32,439 nucleotides of DNA from a virus, in the IMG/VR virus record IMGVR_UViG_3300034284_001649, positions 1 to 32,439 of that record. One strand, written 5' to 3'. Positions 15,780-24,291 of the stretch are shown here, piece by piece. A model generated the notes under the pieces. The model searched no databases. It was not told the origin of the DNA and saw only the letters and a list, made by a program, of their open reading frames with translations. Positions within the stretch are counted from its first letter, which is position 1; every line of letters starts with the position of its first letter. The position numbers were made by a program, and so were the translations under genes.

Positions 15780-17365
15780 GCTGGAAAGAAATTATATGTT
15801 TGTTTCACACGCTGAATTTCCGCGTAAATATTTGCCGCAGTGCCGCCAGCCGTCACCACTTGAAACGTTTGGTGTAATGACGAGCTTGTCAGAAAATTGT
15901 CACCGACAGTTGTGTTTATGAATGGTAACGCAGTAAATGTTTTAGGAGGCAGGACATTGGTGCCAATGCCTACAAAATACCCAATAATCTGGGTTCCCGT
16001 GTTAATAAACCAAACACGAAATTTGGCACTAGACTGATTTAAAGACCACGAACCTACGTGCGTTGTGGTTCCGTCGTTGTATAGTAGACGCATTCGGAAT
16101 GCTGTATTTCCTGTTCCCGCTAAACTGCGGTCAGTTTCAATCCCAAATCCCTTTGCAGTCAGCGTTCCAAGCGTGCGATCAGTGTTTGCAGATAAACCGC
16201 CGACAATCAGCCGTGTAAAACAGTCGTCTCTTGCTGGTGATTGGATAATGGCAGTCAAGCCAAAGCCAGCACCACAAAACACACTGGAACTAGACTGCGT
16301 TGCCCCGCTGTAATTGTTTGACCAAACAGCATACGAATTTGCTGCTGGTGCGGCTCCGCCTGTGAAAGTTGATGTAAATCCTTGGTTGCTGGCGATTGAA
16401 AAAGCATTTAGTCCGCTATTTGCGCCATTTGAGTTTGCTAATGGAATGTCGTAGAAATCCGTTAGAATCGCATTATTTAAGAAATACCGCGCATCGCCCA
16501 ACGCCCGAGTCATGAGGCTAGAATCGCTCGAGGCACTTTGGTTCGGCATGACGTTGTTCGTGCCGTTGAGCGTTTGGTTTTGCGTGAAGGTGTTCGCCGC
16601 GTCTTTGAGCGGCACGTTGGTGCTCAGGCGGGCGTCGGCGAGGGTGCCGGTGGTGAGGAGCGAGGCATCATTATTGGCCGTGGCGCTCTGCGCGACGATG
16701 CGCCAGCCCACGGAGCCACCGACCCAGACCAAGGTGAAGAGTGCGCGGTTCACGTTGGCGACGAGGTCTTCGGCCAAACTTTCGATCAAATTACCGTTGC
16801 GCCCAAGGGTGAGCGCGTTGCTGCCAAAGGTCGCAGCATGGTCGGCGATCTCGATGGTGTCGCCGCTCGCGGGACTTGCTGGCAGGGCAATCGTGAAAGC
16901 ACCCGCCGTGGTGTCGGCGGCAATGCGGTCGCCAATCACAGCGGTGGCCGTGGCGGAAAGAACGCGGAACTCACTGGGGGCGACAATGACGTTGCGATCC
17001 GGCACCGTCAGCGTGCGCGTCTGGCCTGAAGATATAGAAGCCGCGGAAAACGCGATCTCCTTACTGGCGTCCGCGTCGTTGATGACACGAAAATTGGAGT
17101 CTCTGTATAAGTCACTGAACGTCCCGGCATATTTCCAATCGTCGAGGTTACCGTTGTTCAATTCTCGCACCCAGACCCCCGCGGGTTTGCGGGAGAGAAA
17201 ATACAATCCACTGCCCTTGCGAACCAAATAGGCGGAATCGATCGGCGGGGTGCCGACCGTCACTGGCAAGTCGCCATGAAACTCCACCTCGCCGTCGATG
17301 TATTGATCGGGCGGAGCGTTGACGACATCAAGCGTGCCGGTAAAAGGATTGAACTTGAAAGGCAT
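15776..17365 (-). CDS. Large virion fibre protein, copy A (529 aa)
   Basis: The N terminus MPFKFNPFTGTLDVVNAPPD is of a type common in phage fibre or baseplate proteins. Residues about 30-120 form a beta segment (LPVTVGTPPIDSAYLVRKGS, GVWVRELNNGNLDDWKYAG). Next is a domain with PASPASGDTIEIADHAATFG and LTLGRNGNLIESLAEDL, then LVWVGGSVGWRIVAQ, a motif I recall in many phage fibre proteins. After the shared linker (about 257-295) a C-terminal lectin-like domain follows (YAVWSNNYSGATQSSSSVFC, TTHVGSWSLNQSSAKFRVWF). It ends in an ATGA overlap with its accessory gene. Its C-terminal domain differs from that of copy B, so the two fibres may see different receptors. Confidence 0.75.
   Translation of the reverse strand: MPFKFNPFTGTLDVVNAPPDQYIDGEVEFHGDLPVTVGTPPIDSAYLVRKGSGLYFLSRKPAGVWVRELNNGNLDDWKYAGTFSDLYRDSNFRVINDADASKEIAFSAASISSGQTRTLTVPDRNVIVAPSEFRVLSATATAVIGDRIAADTTAGAFTIALPASPASGDTIEIADHAATFGSNALTLGRNGNLIESLAEDLVANVNRALFTLVWVGGSVGWRIVAQSATANNDASLLTTGTLADARLSTNVPLKDAANTFTQNQTLNGTNNVMPNQSASSDSSLMTRALGDARYFLNNAILTDFYDIPLANSNGANSGLNAFSIASNQGFTSTFTGGAAPAANSYAVWSNNYSGATQSSSSVFCGAGFGLTAIIQSPARDDCFTRLIVGGLSANTDRTLGTLTAKGFGIETDRSLAGTGNTAFRMRLLYNDGTTTHVGSWSLNQSSAKFRVWFINTGTQIIGYFVGIGTNVLPPKTFTALPFINTTVGDNFLTSSSLHQTFQVVTAGGTAANIYAEIQRVKQTYNFFPA
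16551..16598 (-). repeat. 48-bp identical fibre block, copy A
   Basis: Partner of 15270-15317 with no mismatch over 48 bases. It lies about 1.28 kb away in the same orientation and reading frame. Homologous exchange between the two blocks would delete or swap one fibre tip together with an accessory gene. Confidence 0.85.
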
Positions 17366-17601
17366 TAGCTTTTCTGGACGTTTGTGAGGTTATTACCGCT
17401 ATAGCTAAAGTTGAGGGTCTGGAAGGCCGTGCCGTTCAACTTGTAGACCACTTGGGTGAGGTTTCCGTTGCCGTCGTAGGAAAGGTCAAGGTCGTCCCAC
17501 TCCGGACTCGAAGCATTCATCAACGCATTGATCTTCTGCAACGATCGCTCGGTGTAGTCCTCCCGTAGCGGTTGGTTTCCTTCTGGATAATAAGCTGGCA
17601 T
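17365..17601 (-). CDS. Small beta-repeat hypothetical protein (78 aa)
   Basis: The protein begins MPAYYPEGNQPLREDYTERS and then shows a beta pattern with two similar strands, LDLSYDGNGNLTQVVYKLNG and LNFSYSGNNLTNVQKS, in the style of short YD-type repeats. It lies between the HNH-like gene and the large fibre gene and overlaps the fibre start by one base (TAATG). A GGTAATAACCTCACAAACG stretch inside its 3' coding end resembles the leader motif but is read as Gly-Asn-Asn-Leu. Virion or neck association is plausible from position only. Confidence 0.6.
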   Translation of the reverse strand: MPAYYPEGNQPLREDYTERSLQKINALMNASSPEWDDLDLSYDGNGNLTQVVYKLNGTAFQTLNFSYSGNNLTNVQKS

Positions 17602-17608
17602 GTTATTA
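17602..17608 (-). promoter_or_regulatory. Minimal leader motif, copy 5
   Basis: Here only TAATAAC remains. The TAA at 17606-17608 is the stop of the HNH-like gene and the ATG at 17601 follows at once. It shows that the TAATAAC core can occur without the CATAA part. Confidence 0.4.
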
Positions 17609-17821
17609 CTTAATACTCCGGTTCACGGATCGGGGCAACACGGCCAGGTTACTGGAGTGGTTGCTCATTCCGTTTTTATGATGCACGTCTTTTCCGTCTC
17701 CTTTGCGCACGCGACCAGCCCGTTCCATTTTCCGGCGGGCGGCGTTACGCTGCGCACGACGCTTCTTCTGCTCGGGGGACGAGTGGTAAATATACTCTTT
17801 TGCGTAATCACGTTGGGACAT
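17606..17821 (-). CDS. HNH-like small basic protein
   Basis: The 71 residues are strongly basic. A helical Lys/Arg N-terminal half (PEQKKRRAQRNAARRKMERA) leads to GDGKDVHHKNGMSNHSSNLA (residues 41-60) and VLPRSVNRS. The DVHHKNG then N-x-x-x-NL order is that of the beta-beta-alpha metal finger of HNH nucleases. I recall the same short protein near portal and terminase genes in other phages, where it may help packaging. It is too short for a full nuclease with its own recognition domain. The gene lies 2 bases after the portal stop. Confidence 0.7.
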   Translation of the reverse strand: MSQRDYAKEYIYHSSPEQKKRRAQRNAARRKMERAGRVRKGDGKDVHHKNGMSNHSSNLAVLPRSVNRSIK

Positions 17822-17823
17822 AA

Positions 17824-20145
17824 TCAGGGCATCATCGGTTGGGCTGGACCGCCAATCTTCGCAGCGGTCTGGGCATCTTTGAGGGCAAGTTCCTGCATCG
17901 TCTTGGCTTGCTTGGTCTGCATATCGACTTGGTGTTTCTCGACCTGCATCTGCAACTTCGCCCTGCGTTCGGCCAAGTCGGCTTGGGCTTTGGGTGAAAG
18001 CATCTGGGCTTCGGCCAACTGACGCTCCATCTCGCCGATGCGGGCGCGTTCGGCCTCGATGGCCCGTGCTTGTTCGGCCTCTTGGGCTTTGGCCTGTTGC
18101 TCGGCGGCGGCTTGCAACTCGTCGGCGAGTCGCTGGGCCGAGGCGCTCAACTGCTGGAACCGCTGGCGCATGAGCGCCACCTGATCCTGCCGCGCCACGT
18201 CGGGAGCGAGTAACTGCAAGTGTTCGCCCAAGTGCGGCAGCATCATCTGGAATGCGGCAAGTGCGGCTTGCGGATCGGCCTGCCCCTGCGAGATGGCTTG
18301 CTCCATCGCATCGAGCGCGGTCAAGTGACGGCTGGCGTGAATAAAATGGTTCTCGCCGGAATTGACCGGCAACGTCGTGCCGGACGATAAATCGTTGTTT
18401 TCCAAAAGCGCGATCTTGTCGTCAATCGGCGTGCGCATGGTCGCCGTGGGCGAAGGCAGATACCGATCGACCACTTCCTGCCCGAATCTGGCCGCGATGC
18501 GGTCGCGCAAGAGATTGATCCGCCCCATCTCGTCGAGCGAACCGAAGATCGCCATCGTCTCGTCGATCGCCGCTTGGCGCATCCCCGGACTGCCGTAGCC
18601 GATCGCCCGCACGGGCTCGACGGTGGAAAAGCGGTGAATCGCCTCCTCCGGCACCCCGCGGGCCATGCAACGCTTTTTGAAATCGACCGCCTCGCGACCG
18701 CCGGGCTCGTTCGCCGCATAATCCCGCGCCGTGAGACGGCGGTAGGCTTCGCGCAAAAGACGCTTCCACGGATGGTAAAAAAGATTGATCGCCGCGGCCC
18801 CGAGCACCGCTTCCTGCTGCAACTGGGCACGGACTTCGTAAGCCGTGCGGGCTTGGCCGTCGGGCGTCATCGCACGCGACTGGTAGCCAACGGTGCGGTT
18901 CTGCATGTTCATCGTGAGGTCGTTGAGGACCGGGATGAGGTTCTGCTGGTAGTTCGGGATCGCCTTCTCGACGATCTTCAACCCTGGCGGAAACAGGGCA
19001 TAAGGGCCGTAGTAGGAAAGCGTGAGATCTTCGAGGGCACGGGAACCGTTGTCGCCGGGCTGGACGATCAACGCGCTCGAAAGCAAAGCCCCATCGACCA
19101 TTCCGCAGCGCAGACGATTGAGTAGCTGGATGTGCGGGTAGATCTTGTAGCCCAAACCGCGGATGCCGTGATACGTCCCGTTGCCAACACCGTAACAAAA
19201 CGTGACAAAACAATTCGTCGGGGCCGCAAAACGGTTGGGGCGTTTGAAAAGAAAGTCTTCTTCCTTGGCGTTCTCATCCGAACCGATCGGGTCTTTCAAG
19301 AAAATCAAATGCGAGACCTTGCCGTCGAACTCGCGCACCCACATGTGCACGACATGCACCTTCTTGCCACGGCTGTTGCCGTAGAGAAGGTCGTTGTTTT
19401 TAAGCTCCACTTCGAGCTTCTCCCACTCGCCCGCCTCTTCAAAGGCGCTCTCGCGGCAAGCGCGGATAAGGGCCTGCTTCACCATCTTCACATTCCACCC
19501 GAGGTCTTTGGCCACGGCAGGGTCTTCGATAAATTTGTATAACTGGTGCGCCTGATACTCGCGGTCGACAGTGGCGACTTCGATCTCCCACTCGGAAGCG
19601 CGGGTGCCGCGGGGCAGACGGAACTCGGAGAGTCCAGCCACGCGCCAACGCCAATCGACTTCGTCTTCAAAATAAGTGATCCCCACCCCGTGACTGACGA
19701 ATTGGTCGGTCAGCATTTGGTGATTGAACTCAAACTCCTGCCACTCTTTCAGCGTGCGGGTGAATTCCTCGGCCAAAATGCGCTCCCACTCGGCTTTCTG
19801 CTCGGGCGATCCGTAATTGATGGAAATACGGGCCAACACATCGACACTCGATGTGAGGTCATAATATCCGGCGAGAGCTTGCTCTTTGAGCGCGGCGGCT
19901 TCGCCGAAGTCGAGATTGGTGCGCTCACCCTGCCCCATCTCGGTCAAATCGGACTGGTTGAAGGGCGGTGCGCCGTTGAACATGGCATCGACCAAAGCGC
20001 GGTTTTTGCTGCTTCCTTGGTCGGAATCTTTGATCGCTTTGTAGATCGATCGTGCGGAGTTGACGTTATTGACGCGCAATTTGGGAGCACGTCCGTTTTC
20101 ATCCAGTCCGGCGAGTTCGAGGGGGGCTAATTCAGAATTGGTCAT
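17824..20145 (-). CDS. Portal protein
   Basis: I chose the ATG at 20145 (MTNSELAPLELAGLDENGRA), which overlaps the upstream TGA, instead of an upstream alternative codon in the same frame, giving 773 residues. The N-terminal two thirds are portal-like: ERTNLDFGEAAALKEQALAG, FNHQMLTDQFVSHGVGITYF, GIRGLGYKIYPHIQLLNRLR, LIPVLNDLTMNMQNRTVGYQ and ARTAYEVRAQLQQEAVLGAA. The last 150 residues are a Gln/Ala-rich coiled coil (QRLADELQAAAEQQAKAQEA, AERARIGEMERQLAEAQ), which could form the long barrel found in podoviral portals. It is the dodecameric head-tail gateway used by the terminase. Confidence 0.85.
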   Translation of the reverse strand: MTNSELAPLELAGLDENGRAPKLRVNNVNSARSIYKAIKDSDQGSSKNRALVDAMFNGAPPFNQSDLTEMGQGERTNLDFGEAAALKEQALAGYYDLTSSVDVLARISINYGSPEQKAEWERILAEEFTRTLKEWQEFEFNHQMLTDQFVSHGVGITYFEDEVDWRWRVAGLSEFRLPRGTRASEWEIEVATVDREYQAHQLYKFIEDPAVAKDLGWNVKMVKQALIRACRESAFEEAGEWEKLEVELKNNDLLYGNSRGKKVHVVHMWVREFDGKVSHLIFLKDPIGSDENAKEEDFLFKRPNRFAAPTNCFVTFCYGVGNGTYHGIRGLGYKIYPHIQLLNRLRCGMVDGALLSSALIVQPGDNGSRALEDLTLSYYGPYALFPPGLKIVEKAIPNYQQNLIPVLNDLTMNMQNRTVGYQSRAMTPDGQARTAYEVRAQLQQEAVLGAAAINLFYHPWKRLLREAYRRLTARDYAANEPGGREAVDFKKRCMARGVPEEAIHRFSTVEPVRAIGYGSPGMRQAAIDETMAIFGSLDEMGRINLLRDRIAARFGQEVVDRYLPSPTATMRTPIDDKIALLENNDLSSGTTLPVNSGENHFIHASRHLTALDAMEQAISQGQADPQAALAAFQMMLPHLGEHLQLLAPDVARQDQVALMRQRFQQLSASAQRLADELQAAAEQQAKAQEAEQARAIEAERARIGEMERQLAEAQMLSPKAQADLAERRAKLQMQVEKHQVDMQTKQAKTMQELALKDAQTAAKIGGPAQPMMP

Positions 20146-20897
20146 TTTTGCAGGGCTTCCATTAGGGTGCCGTCTTTGCATCCGTGCACGACGGCGGCTT
20201 GCGGGGGCACGGGTCCGTAAACCGATTTGTCGTCGATCGGGTCGCAGTAGATGCGGCCGTCGGCGTCGATCTCGTAGTTCTTCGTCCGCCAGTTGTTGTG
20301 GATCAGTTTGGAGACCGCCGTGTTCGGGCGCATCTCGTGCCGGAGATACACGTCGAAGGGCTCGACATTCGGGCCGTCATCGATGCGGACATAGCTCCAA
20401 AGAAGCGAGCGGGTCGGGAAATCAGCCGGATACACACAAGTGCCGATGACGTGCTCGCCGTCGACTTTGACAAATTCGCCCGTCTGGCGATCGAGCATCC
20501 TGGTCACTTGCACCGCTCCGAGGAACGGTTTTTGGGCTTGATTATACTCGGTCTCGATGGCGTCGAGCCAATCCTCGCGGATCGGCGTGTTGTCGGCCTC
20601 AAACCAATACCAAGCGTCTTTGTTCCCGCTGTGTTGGAGGTGACGCACCGTCCGCGCCCAGAGATGGTTGGCGCTCTGCGGCCAGCCGAGTTCGCACTCG
20701 CTGTCGGGAACAAAAAGCTCGGCCGAGGCAAACAGCGGAGCCAGCCGCTCTTTGAGCGCCGCGGCCTCGTCTTTGGTCTGGAGCGTGCCCACAACCAGCA
20801 GCTTATGGCGGCTCAACCCGCCCAAAGCCGGCAAATGCTCCGCCAAAAGATTGGCGAGCTTCAGGTCGGCTTTCGAGACAGGTAGGACGAGGAGCAT
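20142..20897 (-). CDS. Glycosyltransferase-like protein, GT-A type
   Basis: The 251-residue protein has an alternating core with MLLVLPVSKADLKLANLLAE at the start and KLLVVGTLQTKDEAAALKER after it. The segment AWYWFEADNTPIREDWLDAI (residues 95-114) looks like the acidic metal/nucleotide-sugar site of GT-A enzymes (Glu100, Asp102). Next is a long stretch of sugar-acceptor-type residues (GAVQVTRMLD, GTCVYPADFPTRSLLWSY). It has no membrane segment. It sits between the portal and a nuclease-like gene and follows an exact copy of the leader motif. Glycosylation of virion proteins or host surface sugars is inferred. The fold call is moderately sure. Confidence 0.55.
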   Translation of the reverse strand: MLLVLPVSKADLKLANLLAEHLPALGGLSRHKLLVVGTLQTKDEAAALKERLAPLFASAELFVPDSECELGWPQSANHLWARTVRHLQHSGNKDAWYWFEADNTPIREDWLDAIETEYNQAQKPFLGAVQVTRMLDRQTGEFVKVDGEHVIGTCVYPADFPTRSLLWSYVRIDDGPNVEPFDVYLRHEMRPNTAVSKLIHNNWRTKNYEIDADGRIYCDPIDDKSVYGPVPPQAAVVHGCKDGTLMEALQK

Positions 20898-20899
20898 GG

Positions 20900-20914
20900 T
20901 TTATGCGGTTATTA
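20900..20914 (-). promoter_or_regulatory. Intercistronic leader motif, copy 6
   Basis: TAATAACCGCATAAA on the minus strand, identical over 15 bases to 406-420 about 20 kb away. Its first TAA (20912-20914) is the stop of the nuclease-like gene and the ATG at 20897 follows after CC. Confidence 0.6.
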
Positions 20915-21304
20915 CTTTAGCACGGTCTCTAACAATTCCCAATTATCCGGCTGTCGATGCAGCCGCGGTGTGTAATAAATCTTTTTCCGCTCGCGGATCT
21001 CGTCAAACCGCCACAGCACAAATTTCTCCTCCTGCGGTAGCCAAGCCGCAAGAATGTCGAAGTCACCGGCACAGTAAGCCACCCGCGGCCCAAGACCTCG
21101 ACTCGCCATCACTCCATAACTGTCTTTCTGTGGATTGTAAGTGGCTGTCTTGATCTGCACGCTGACGGGGGACGCCGGAGGTTTGAAAATAATCACATCA
21201 GCGGCGTGTGAGTGACCGAGCGGCACATAAACATCCCAGCCCTTTTTACCAGCCTCGGCATAGAAAAACATCTCCACGACTGCTCCTTTTTGACAGGCAT
21301 TCAT
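20912..21304 (-). CDS. PD-(D/E)XK-like nuclease domain protein (130 aa)
   Basis: The residues line up with a small PD-(D/E)XK core: Glu11 in a first helix (GAVVEMFFYAEAGKKGWDVY), Asp36 in AADVIIFKPP, and Gln50-x-Lys52 in VSVQIKTATYNPQ. A beta strand AGDFDILAAWLPQEEKFVLW comes after. This matches the group that includes intron-type PD-(D/E)XK endonucleases. The final Asp/Glu of the motif is Gln here, which occurs in active members of that group. It starts in ATGA overlap with the GT-B gene. A packaging, DNA-repair or host-DNA role cannot be separated from sequence alone. Confidence 0.6.
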   Translation of the reverse strand: MNACQKGAVVEMFFYAEAGKKGWDVYVPLGHSHAADVIIFKPPASPVSVQIKTATYNPQKDSYGVMASRGLGPRVAYCAGDFDILAAWLPQEEKFVLWRFDEIRERKKIYYTPRLHRQPDNWELLETVLK

Positions 21305-22263
21305 GTCGAAAGTAGTCGGCGGATTTTGCCGAAAATCTGCTCGGCACTGTTGCGGCGGACTAATGTCGGGATGCGTAGGACATTCTGCCGATCGACTTCT
21401 TGTGCCGCCTTCTCCTCGGAAATATACCGATCAACTTTTTGCAGATAGCGGGTCGCCTGTGTGTGGCTTTTGAAAGCGATCCGCTCTCCGGAGTTTTTGG
21501 AGATAATCTGCCAACCCCCAGAAGGCATCATGTGCCGATCGATGTCGGGAGGCGGATTAAACCCCGGGATGTCGAACTCGGGGATCTCACCGTCGTAGCA
21601 ATAATACCCCTGCCTTCTCGGATACACGCAGTCCGGAGTCCACATGCACAACTCCTGGATAAACGGCACCCCGAGACCAATCGCCAGCGCCATCGGACTC
21701 GACTGGTTGCCGATAAAAAGATCTGCCCCCGCGATCAACTCTGCGAGTTCCAAGTAATCGCGGGTCTCCACATACTCAGCCTCAACCCCCGTCTCCCGAC
21801 GCAACGCCTCGGCCTCATGCGGCAGTCCGACAAACAGCATCTTCGTGCCGAGGGCTTCGCCCAACAGATCCCACCGAAAATAGGGGTTTTGGTAGCGCGG
21901 GCTGCGGTGACACACCACGCGCCCTCGTGCCCGCGCCGAGGGGGAAACTGTCAGCCACGGCTCCGGCGAGGCTCCGGCTTTCACCCAATCGCTTTGCAGC
22001 GTCATCAGGTTCACCCCGTAAATCAGCCCGCCATTGCGGAACGTGGAAAAATCAATAAAACGATCGTTTGAATTATCTCCGTGCACAACCTTGCCGACGT
22101 AGTCTTGGGCCTCGAGGAGCGGACGCAATACCGCCGCCCGCTCAGGGGTCATCTTCGCCGTCCACGGCCGCGAGTTGAGATAAAGATCCCCACGCCCGAG
22201 TTCCCTCATCGAGGGCAGCGCGTAGAGGACATCCCCCAAGTCTCCAGAGTGAAAATAATTCAC
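21301..22263 (-). CDS. Glycosyltransferase, GT-B type (GT9-like)
   Basis: The start is best placed at the GTG at 22263, which overlaps the TGA of the small upstream gene (GTGA). A TTG two codons earlier is the alternative. The first lobe begins NYFHSGDLGDVLYALPSMRE, the glycine-rich loop of ADP-heptose-type transferases. The second lobe has GRVVCHRSPRYQNPYFRWDL, MLFVGLPHEAEALRRETGVE and LFIGNQSSPMALAIGLGVPF with Gln-Glu after it, the nucleotide-binding end of the GT-B fold. With the GT-A-like gene it forms a pair of sugar transferases inside the packaging/head operon. The acceptor is unknown. Confidence 0.75.
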   Translation of the reverse strand: MNYFHSGDLGDVLYALPSMRELGRGDLYLNSRPWTAKMTPERAAVLRPLLEAQDYVGKVVHGDNSNDRFIDFSTFRNGGLIYGVNLMTLQSDWVKAGASPEPWLTVSPSARARGRVVCHRSPRYQNPYFRWDLLGEALGTKMLFVGLPHEAEALRRETGVEAEYVETRDYLELAELIAGADLFIGNQSSPMALAIGLGVPFIQELCMWTPDCVYPRRQGYYCYDGEIPEFDIPGFNPPPDIDRHMMPSGGWQIISKNSGERIAFKSHTQATRYLQKVDRYISEEKAAQEVDRQNVLRIPTLVRRNSAEQIFGKIRRLLST

Positions 22264-22448
22264 GACCAATCCGATGAATCACCAAACTCCGCGGCTTCCT
22301 TCTCGTCTTCTTTGAAGTAGGCATCCTCGCGAGAAAGGATCTCCGTCACCGCATCCACCGCCTGCAACCAATCCGGTGCCGTCAGCGAAATCATACGCAG
22401 CGGCGGCGCATCCTTGCGCAACTCCTCAACTGTGACGCGGTATGACAT
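22260..22448 (-). CDS. Small acidic hypothetical protein (62 aa)
   Basis: The sequence MSYRVTVEELRKDAPPLRMI runs into SLTAPDWLQAVDAVTEILSR and an acidic tail (EDEKEAAEFGDSSDWS). Predicted beta-beta-alpha; no metal or catalytic motif. It is the gene directly after the large terminase, a place where other phages may carry small packaging factors, but it does not resemble a small terminase with a helix-turn-helix. It has a leader motif copy in front and a GTGA overlap behind. Confidence 0.6.
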   Translation of the reverse strand: MSYRVTVEELRKDAPPLRMISLTAPDWLQAVDAVTEILSREDAYFKEDEKEAAEFGDSSDWS

Positions 22449-22450
22449 TG

Positions 22451-22464
22451 TTATGCTGTTATTA
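22451..22464 (-). promoter_or_regulatory. Intercistronic leader motif, copy 7
   Basis: TAATAACAGCATAA on the minus strand, 2 bases before the ATG at 22448 and downstream of the terminase TGA. The same 14 bases occur on the plus strand at 26490-26503 and 29803-29816. Confidence 0.6.
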
Positions 22465-22470
22465 TACCGC

Positions 22471-24243
22471 TCAAAATGACTGGAGCAAATGACCCGACCT
22501 CCGGGGATTGAATTTTGCCGACATCGTCTTCTTCCAACTGGTCATTCCTCCGCGGCTCCCGCTCCCACCCTCTTGGGGAGGACGCATCCCGAACCGCTCG
22601 CGCACGACATCGAGCATGACAAACGCGGCATCGGCCACGTCGGGGCTGCGGCCGATCCGGGCCTTCATGTCAGTCTTCGACTCGACAACCACCTTCATCG
22701 ATCCGCTCTTGCGGGTGTCGTAATTCCGGCTGGTCATTTCTTGCGCCAAATCAGGGCCGATCCCGCGCAACTGACCGTTCTGCAAAAACTCCTTGGCCCC
22801 GAACCACAACTCGGTCACGCGGTTCACATACTTGTCTTGGGCCGCGGTCGCATCATAAGCCGAGAGCGATCGACCCGAGGGAGCCCCGCCGAAGTGAACG
22901 CGCAGGAATTCATTCGACCCGCAGACCGTGGCCAGCGCATCGCAAAAGGGCACACCGCCGCCCGTCACGTCGACCCCGATGTTGCGCCAAGGCACGCCCG
23001 CTTTGACCACGATGTCTTTGATCTTCTTGGCAATCTGGAAGGTGCGCGGCTCGGGATTGCTCGCTTCTTCATCAATGAAGTGGAACTCGTCGAAGCTCAC
23101 TTGATCGACCCCGTCTTTGTTCTGCCCGAACGATCCCAGATAAACAACGCAGCGGTCGCCACCAGACACGAATGACGGGTCGATGCCGACCACCCGCTCG
23201 ACGCGCCCGCGCCAGAACGGCTTCTGGTCGGCTTGGAACCGGATGATCTCGGCCTCGGAGTAAATCGCTTTGCTGACCGCTTGAGGGGGCCAGAACCCGC
23301 GGTAGTCACGCCAAAAGATCGGGTTGTCCGCACCAAGCCGCTCCCGGGCCTCGTCGATCTTTTCCCACTTCTGGATCGGCCATTTGTTTTCGCCGGCCAA
23401 GTAATTCGGGTTGCGCAACGCATCGAAATGCAGACACACCCCGCCGAACTTCGTCTCCCACTTATCATCATTGACCGTGATGCTCCCCCACCCGTTGACC
23501 GGCTCGGCAAAACGCCCGAAGGGATCGTAGTAGGAGACAGGGTTCGCCGCGGCACAGATGTGAAGCTCGGGGTTGTTCGACAAGTTGGACATTGCCGTGT
23601 CGAGAAAGGCATGACCCAACTCGCTCAACTCGTCGGCCGCGACAATCACCCGCGGGGCCTTCATACCCCGCATCTTGCCCGTCACCTCCGAAGTCTTCTT
23701 CGCCTCGGCCGGAATCAGATACACCCCCGCCTGCTCCATCCTCTCCCCATTGCGGATCACGTAGATCGCCGGAGTGGGCGTGTCCGCCAGCTTCCCTGGG
23801 GCCACGGGCTTGATGCACGGCCAATACCGCTGCACCGCCCCCCAGACCCGCTTCTTCGCGTCACGGATGCTCGTGCTCGTGACCAACGAGAGCGTGTGGA
23901 ACGGGGCCGACAGCCAATTCAACAGCGCCCAGATCGCCATAAATTCCGACTTGCCCGACGAACCGCAGCCTGCGAAACCCACAAACTTCGAATGGCAGCA
24001 CTCATACAGCATGTCCTCGGCCCAGGGGTGCCAGATGAAATTTTCCGTCTTTTTGTGGAAAAACATCTTCGCCGCATTCTTGAAATGCTCCTCGCGGGAA
24101 AGCATGTCCGGAGCACGTTCCTTCTGCCGGAACGAAAACAACTCAACCGCCCAGTCCGCCGTCTGCGGCGGAAAATAAATCCCATATCGAAGCTGCCAAC
24201 CCGGCGGCGGCTCCGCTACTCGTGAAGCTAAAATCGGTGTCAT
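22471..24243 (-). CDS. terL: Terminase large subunit
   Basis: A 590-residue two-domain packaging motor. The ATPase has Walker A GCGSSGKS (residues 92-99) and Walker B VIVAADE (199-205, Asp204-Glu205), preceded by a coupling region with TSEVTGKMRGMKAP. The RNase H-like nuclease has VVGIDPSFVSGGD (Asp355), IGVDVTGGG (Asp425) and SPDVADAAFVMLD (Asp535/Asp538) as its acidic triad region. Length and motif order are normal. It is the first gene of the late operon, preceded by a promoter-like site. I find no small-terminase gene in the window; it may lie beyond an edge or be absent. Confidence 0.95.
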   Translation of the reverse strand: MTPILASRVAEPPPGWQLRYGIYFPPQTADWAVELFSFRQKERAPDMLSREEHFKNAAKMFFHKKTENFIWHPWAEDMLYECCHSKFVGFAGCGSSGKSEFMAIWALLNWLSAPFHTLSLVTSTSIRDAKKRVWGAVQRYWPCIKPVAPGKLADTPTPAIYVIRNGERMEQAGVYLIPAEAKKTSEVTGKMRGMKAPRVIVAADELSELGHAFLDTAMSNLSNNPELHICAAANPVSYYDPFGRFAEPVNGWGSITVNDDKWETKFGGVCLHFDALRNPNYLAGENKWPIQKWEKIDEARERLGADNPIFWRDYRGFWPPQAVSKAIYSEAEIIRFQADQKPFWRGRVERVVGIDPSFVSGGDRCVVYLGSFGQNKDGVDQVSFDEFHFIDEEASNPEPRTFQIAKKIKDIVVKAGVPWRNIGVDVTGGGVPFCDALATVCGSNEFLRVHFGGAPSGRSLSAYDATAAQDKYVNRVTELWFGAKEFLQNGQLRGIGPDLAQEMTSRNYDTRKSGSMKVVVESKTDMKARIGRSPDVADAAFVMLDVVRERFGMRPPQEGGSGSRGGMTSWKKTMSAKFNPRRSGHLLQSF

Positions 24244-24265
24244 CTTTGAAAAATTCCGTCCACAA

Positions 24266-24285
24266 TTTTACACAACCAGTCACAA
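24266..24285 (+). repeat. Direct-repeat element, left copy
   Basis: TTTTACACAA then CCAGTCACAA. The pair of words recurs at 24471-24493 in the same order with a slightly longer spacer. Placed on either side of the T-arm-like core, the two copies resemble integrase arm-type sites; paired operators are the alternative. Confidence 0.5.
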
Positions 24286-24291
24286 CCCAAT

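Noticed and set aside
17365-17395. Further leader-motif copy before the 529-residue fibre
   Set aside because: GGTAATAACCTCACAAACG matches the motif partly, but it is coding sequence of the upstream gene (Gly-Asn-Asn-Leu-Thr) and 30 bases from the start, so it may be chance.
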